DNA from: Flagellimonas olearia
GTDB taxonomy: Bacteria; Bacteroidota; Bacteroidia; Flavobacteriales; Flavobacteriaceae
Assembly (NCBI RefSeq): GCF_009184425.1
Contig: NZ_WELG01000001.1
Location: 124,001-188,000, forward strand
Direction of reading: 5' to 3'
DNA: 64,000 nt
In this document: positions 63,797 to 64,000 of the stretch, piece by piece
Position numbering within the stretch: the stretch's first letter is position 1
Layout of the letters: every line of letters starts with the position of its first letter
Made by a program: the position numbers and the translations under genes
The notes under the pieces: generated by a model
Told to the model about the DNA's origin: nothing
The model's database searches: none
What the model saw: the letters and a program-made list of their open reading frames with translations, nothing else

Positions 63797-64000
63797 ATGA
63801 CACGAAATCTGCAAAGTGACATAGAGCTCGTTTTCAAAGAGTACTATAGAGAATTTTGCTTGCTTTCCTATAGTTATGTTGGGTGCATGGATCAAGCACA
63901 GGATATTGTGCAGGATGTGTTTGTGAAGCTGCTTTTAAAAAACAAAGGTTTCCATATCCTTAACGTAAAATCCTATGTTTGGAAATCTGTCAAGAACAGT
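63797..64000 (+). CDS. ECF-type sigma factor, N-terminal part (runs off window)
   Basis: 68 codons to the right edge, frame still open. Region 2 is clear: IELVFKEYYREFCLLSYSYV, then DQAQDIVQDVFVKLLLKN and VKSYVWKSVKNS. The ATG at 63797 gives the usual start distance to region 2. This type in Bacteroidota is often followed by a FecR gene and a SusCD pair, so another glycan locus may begin outside the window. Confidence 0.88.
   Translation, partial: MTRNLQSDIELVFKEYYREFCLLSYSYVGCMDQAQDIVQDVFVKLLLKNKGFHILNVKSYVWKSVKNS

Noticed and set aside
1..64000. CRISPR array, prophage or insertion sequence
   Set aside because: No spaced direct repeats, phage structural genes or transposases are visible anywhere in the window.

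Overview
The window looks like a chromosomal piece of a marine-type Flavobacteriaceae bacterium (phylum Bacteroidota). Evidence: two SusC/SusD outer-membrane pairs, an ECF sigma/FecR pair, a type IX secretion (gliding-motility type) C-terminal domain beside a PorP/SprF-like protein, promoters of the TTG-N20-TAnnTTTG kind, weak Shine-Dalgarno signals and moderate AT richness. The genus cannot be fixed from the sequence alone.

Layout. 1-1.1 kb: the 3' end of a PgpH-like HD phosphohydrolase, then tRNA-Ser(GCU) and tRNA-Pro(UGG) with a promoter and a terminator. 1.3-1.9 kb: a decayed HEPN-like gene. 1.9-17.7 kb: a sialic acid utilisation locus. It holds N-acetylneuraminate lyase, SusC, SusD, a FadR/GntR repressor, and a tight operon of 2-epimerase, sialidase, beta-hexosaminidase, a mutarotase-SSS transporter fusion and a sialate O-acetylesterase. 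Three near-identical 13-15 bp palindromes sit at its three promoters and are the obvious operators of the FadR-type regulator. 18-27 kb: an AraC regulator with a membrane sensor, a PDZ-alpha/beta hydrolase, a serine protease, a beta-propeller lipoprotein, a DUF885 peptidase and a broken hydrolase gene.

27-35.5 kb: a giant glycine-rich/HYR/beta-helix type IX-secreted protein, its PorP/SprF-like partner, and a TPR histidine kinase with a NarL-type response regulator. A 64-bp upstream element with NarL-like heptamers occurs before the giant gene and again before a short ORF after the regulator. 35.7-50.9 kb: a second glycan-uptake locus (ECF sigma, FecR, STN-type SusC, SusD) that has no classical glycoside hydrolase. 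It carries instead an unrecognised probable (alpha/alpha)6 protein, an exported Gfo/Idh/MocA oxidoreductase, a HEAT protein with two 3-keto-disaccharide hydrolase (DUF1080) domains, and an N-acetylglucosamine-kinase-like protein. This looks like an oxidise-then-cleave route for glycosides.

51-62.3 kb (minus strand): a nearly continuous operon of eukaryote-like phospho-signalling and envelope genes. In transcription order: M48 peptidase, double-FHA ABC transporter, LEA14-like lipoprotein, ECF sigma, anti-sigma-like protein, a coiled periplasmic protein, a Sel1 protein, a Ser/Thr kinase with a large Sel1 array, and a PP2C phosphatase. A 36-bp element is repeated upstream of the first gene and again inside the operon; it may be the promoter of the local sigma factor. 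This operon and the second glycan locus are the best candidates for poorly described systems. 62.4-64 kb: a beta-carbonic anhydrase, a short relic of a second copy, and the start of another ECF sigma gene running off the window.
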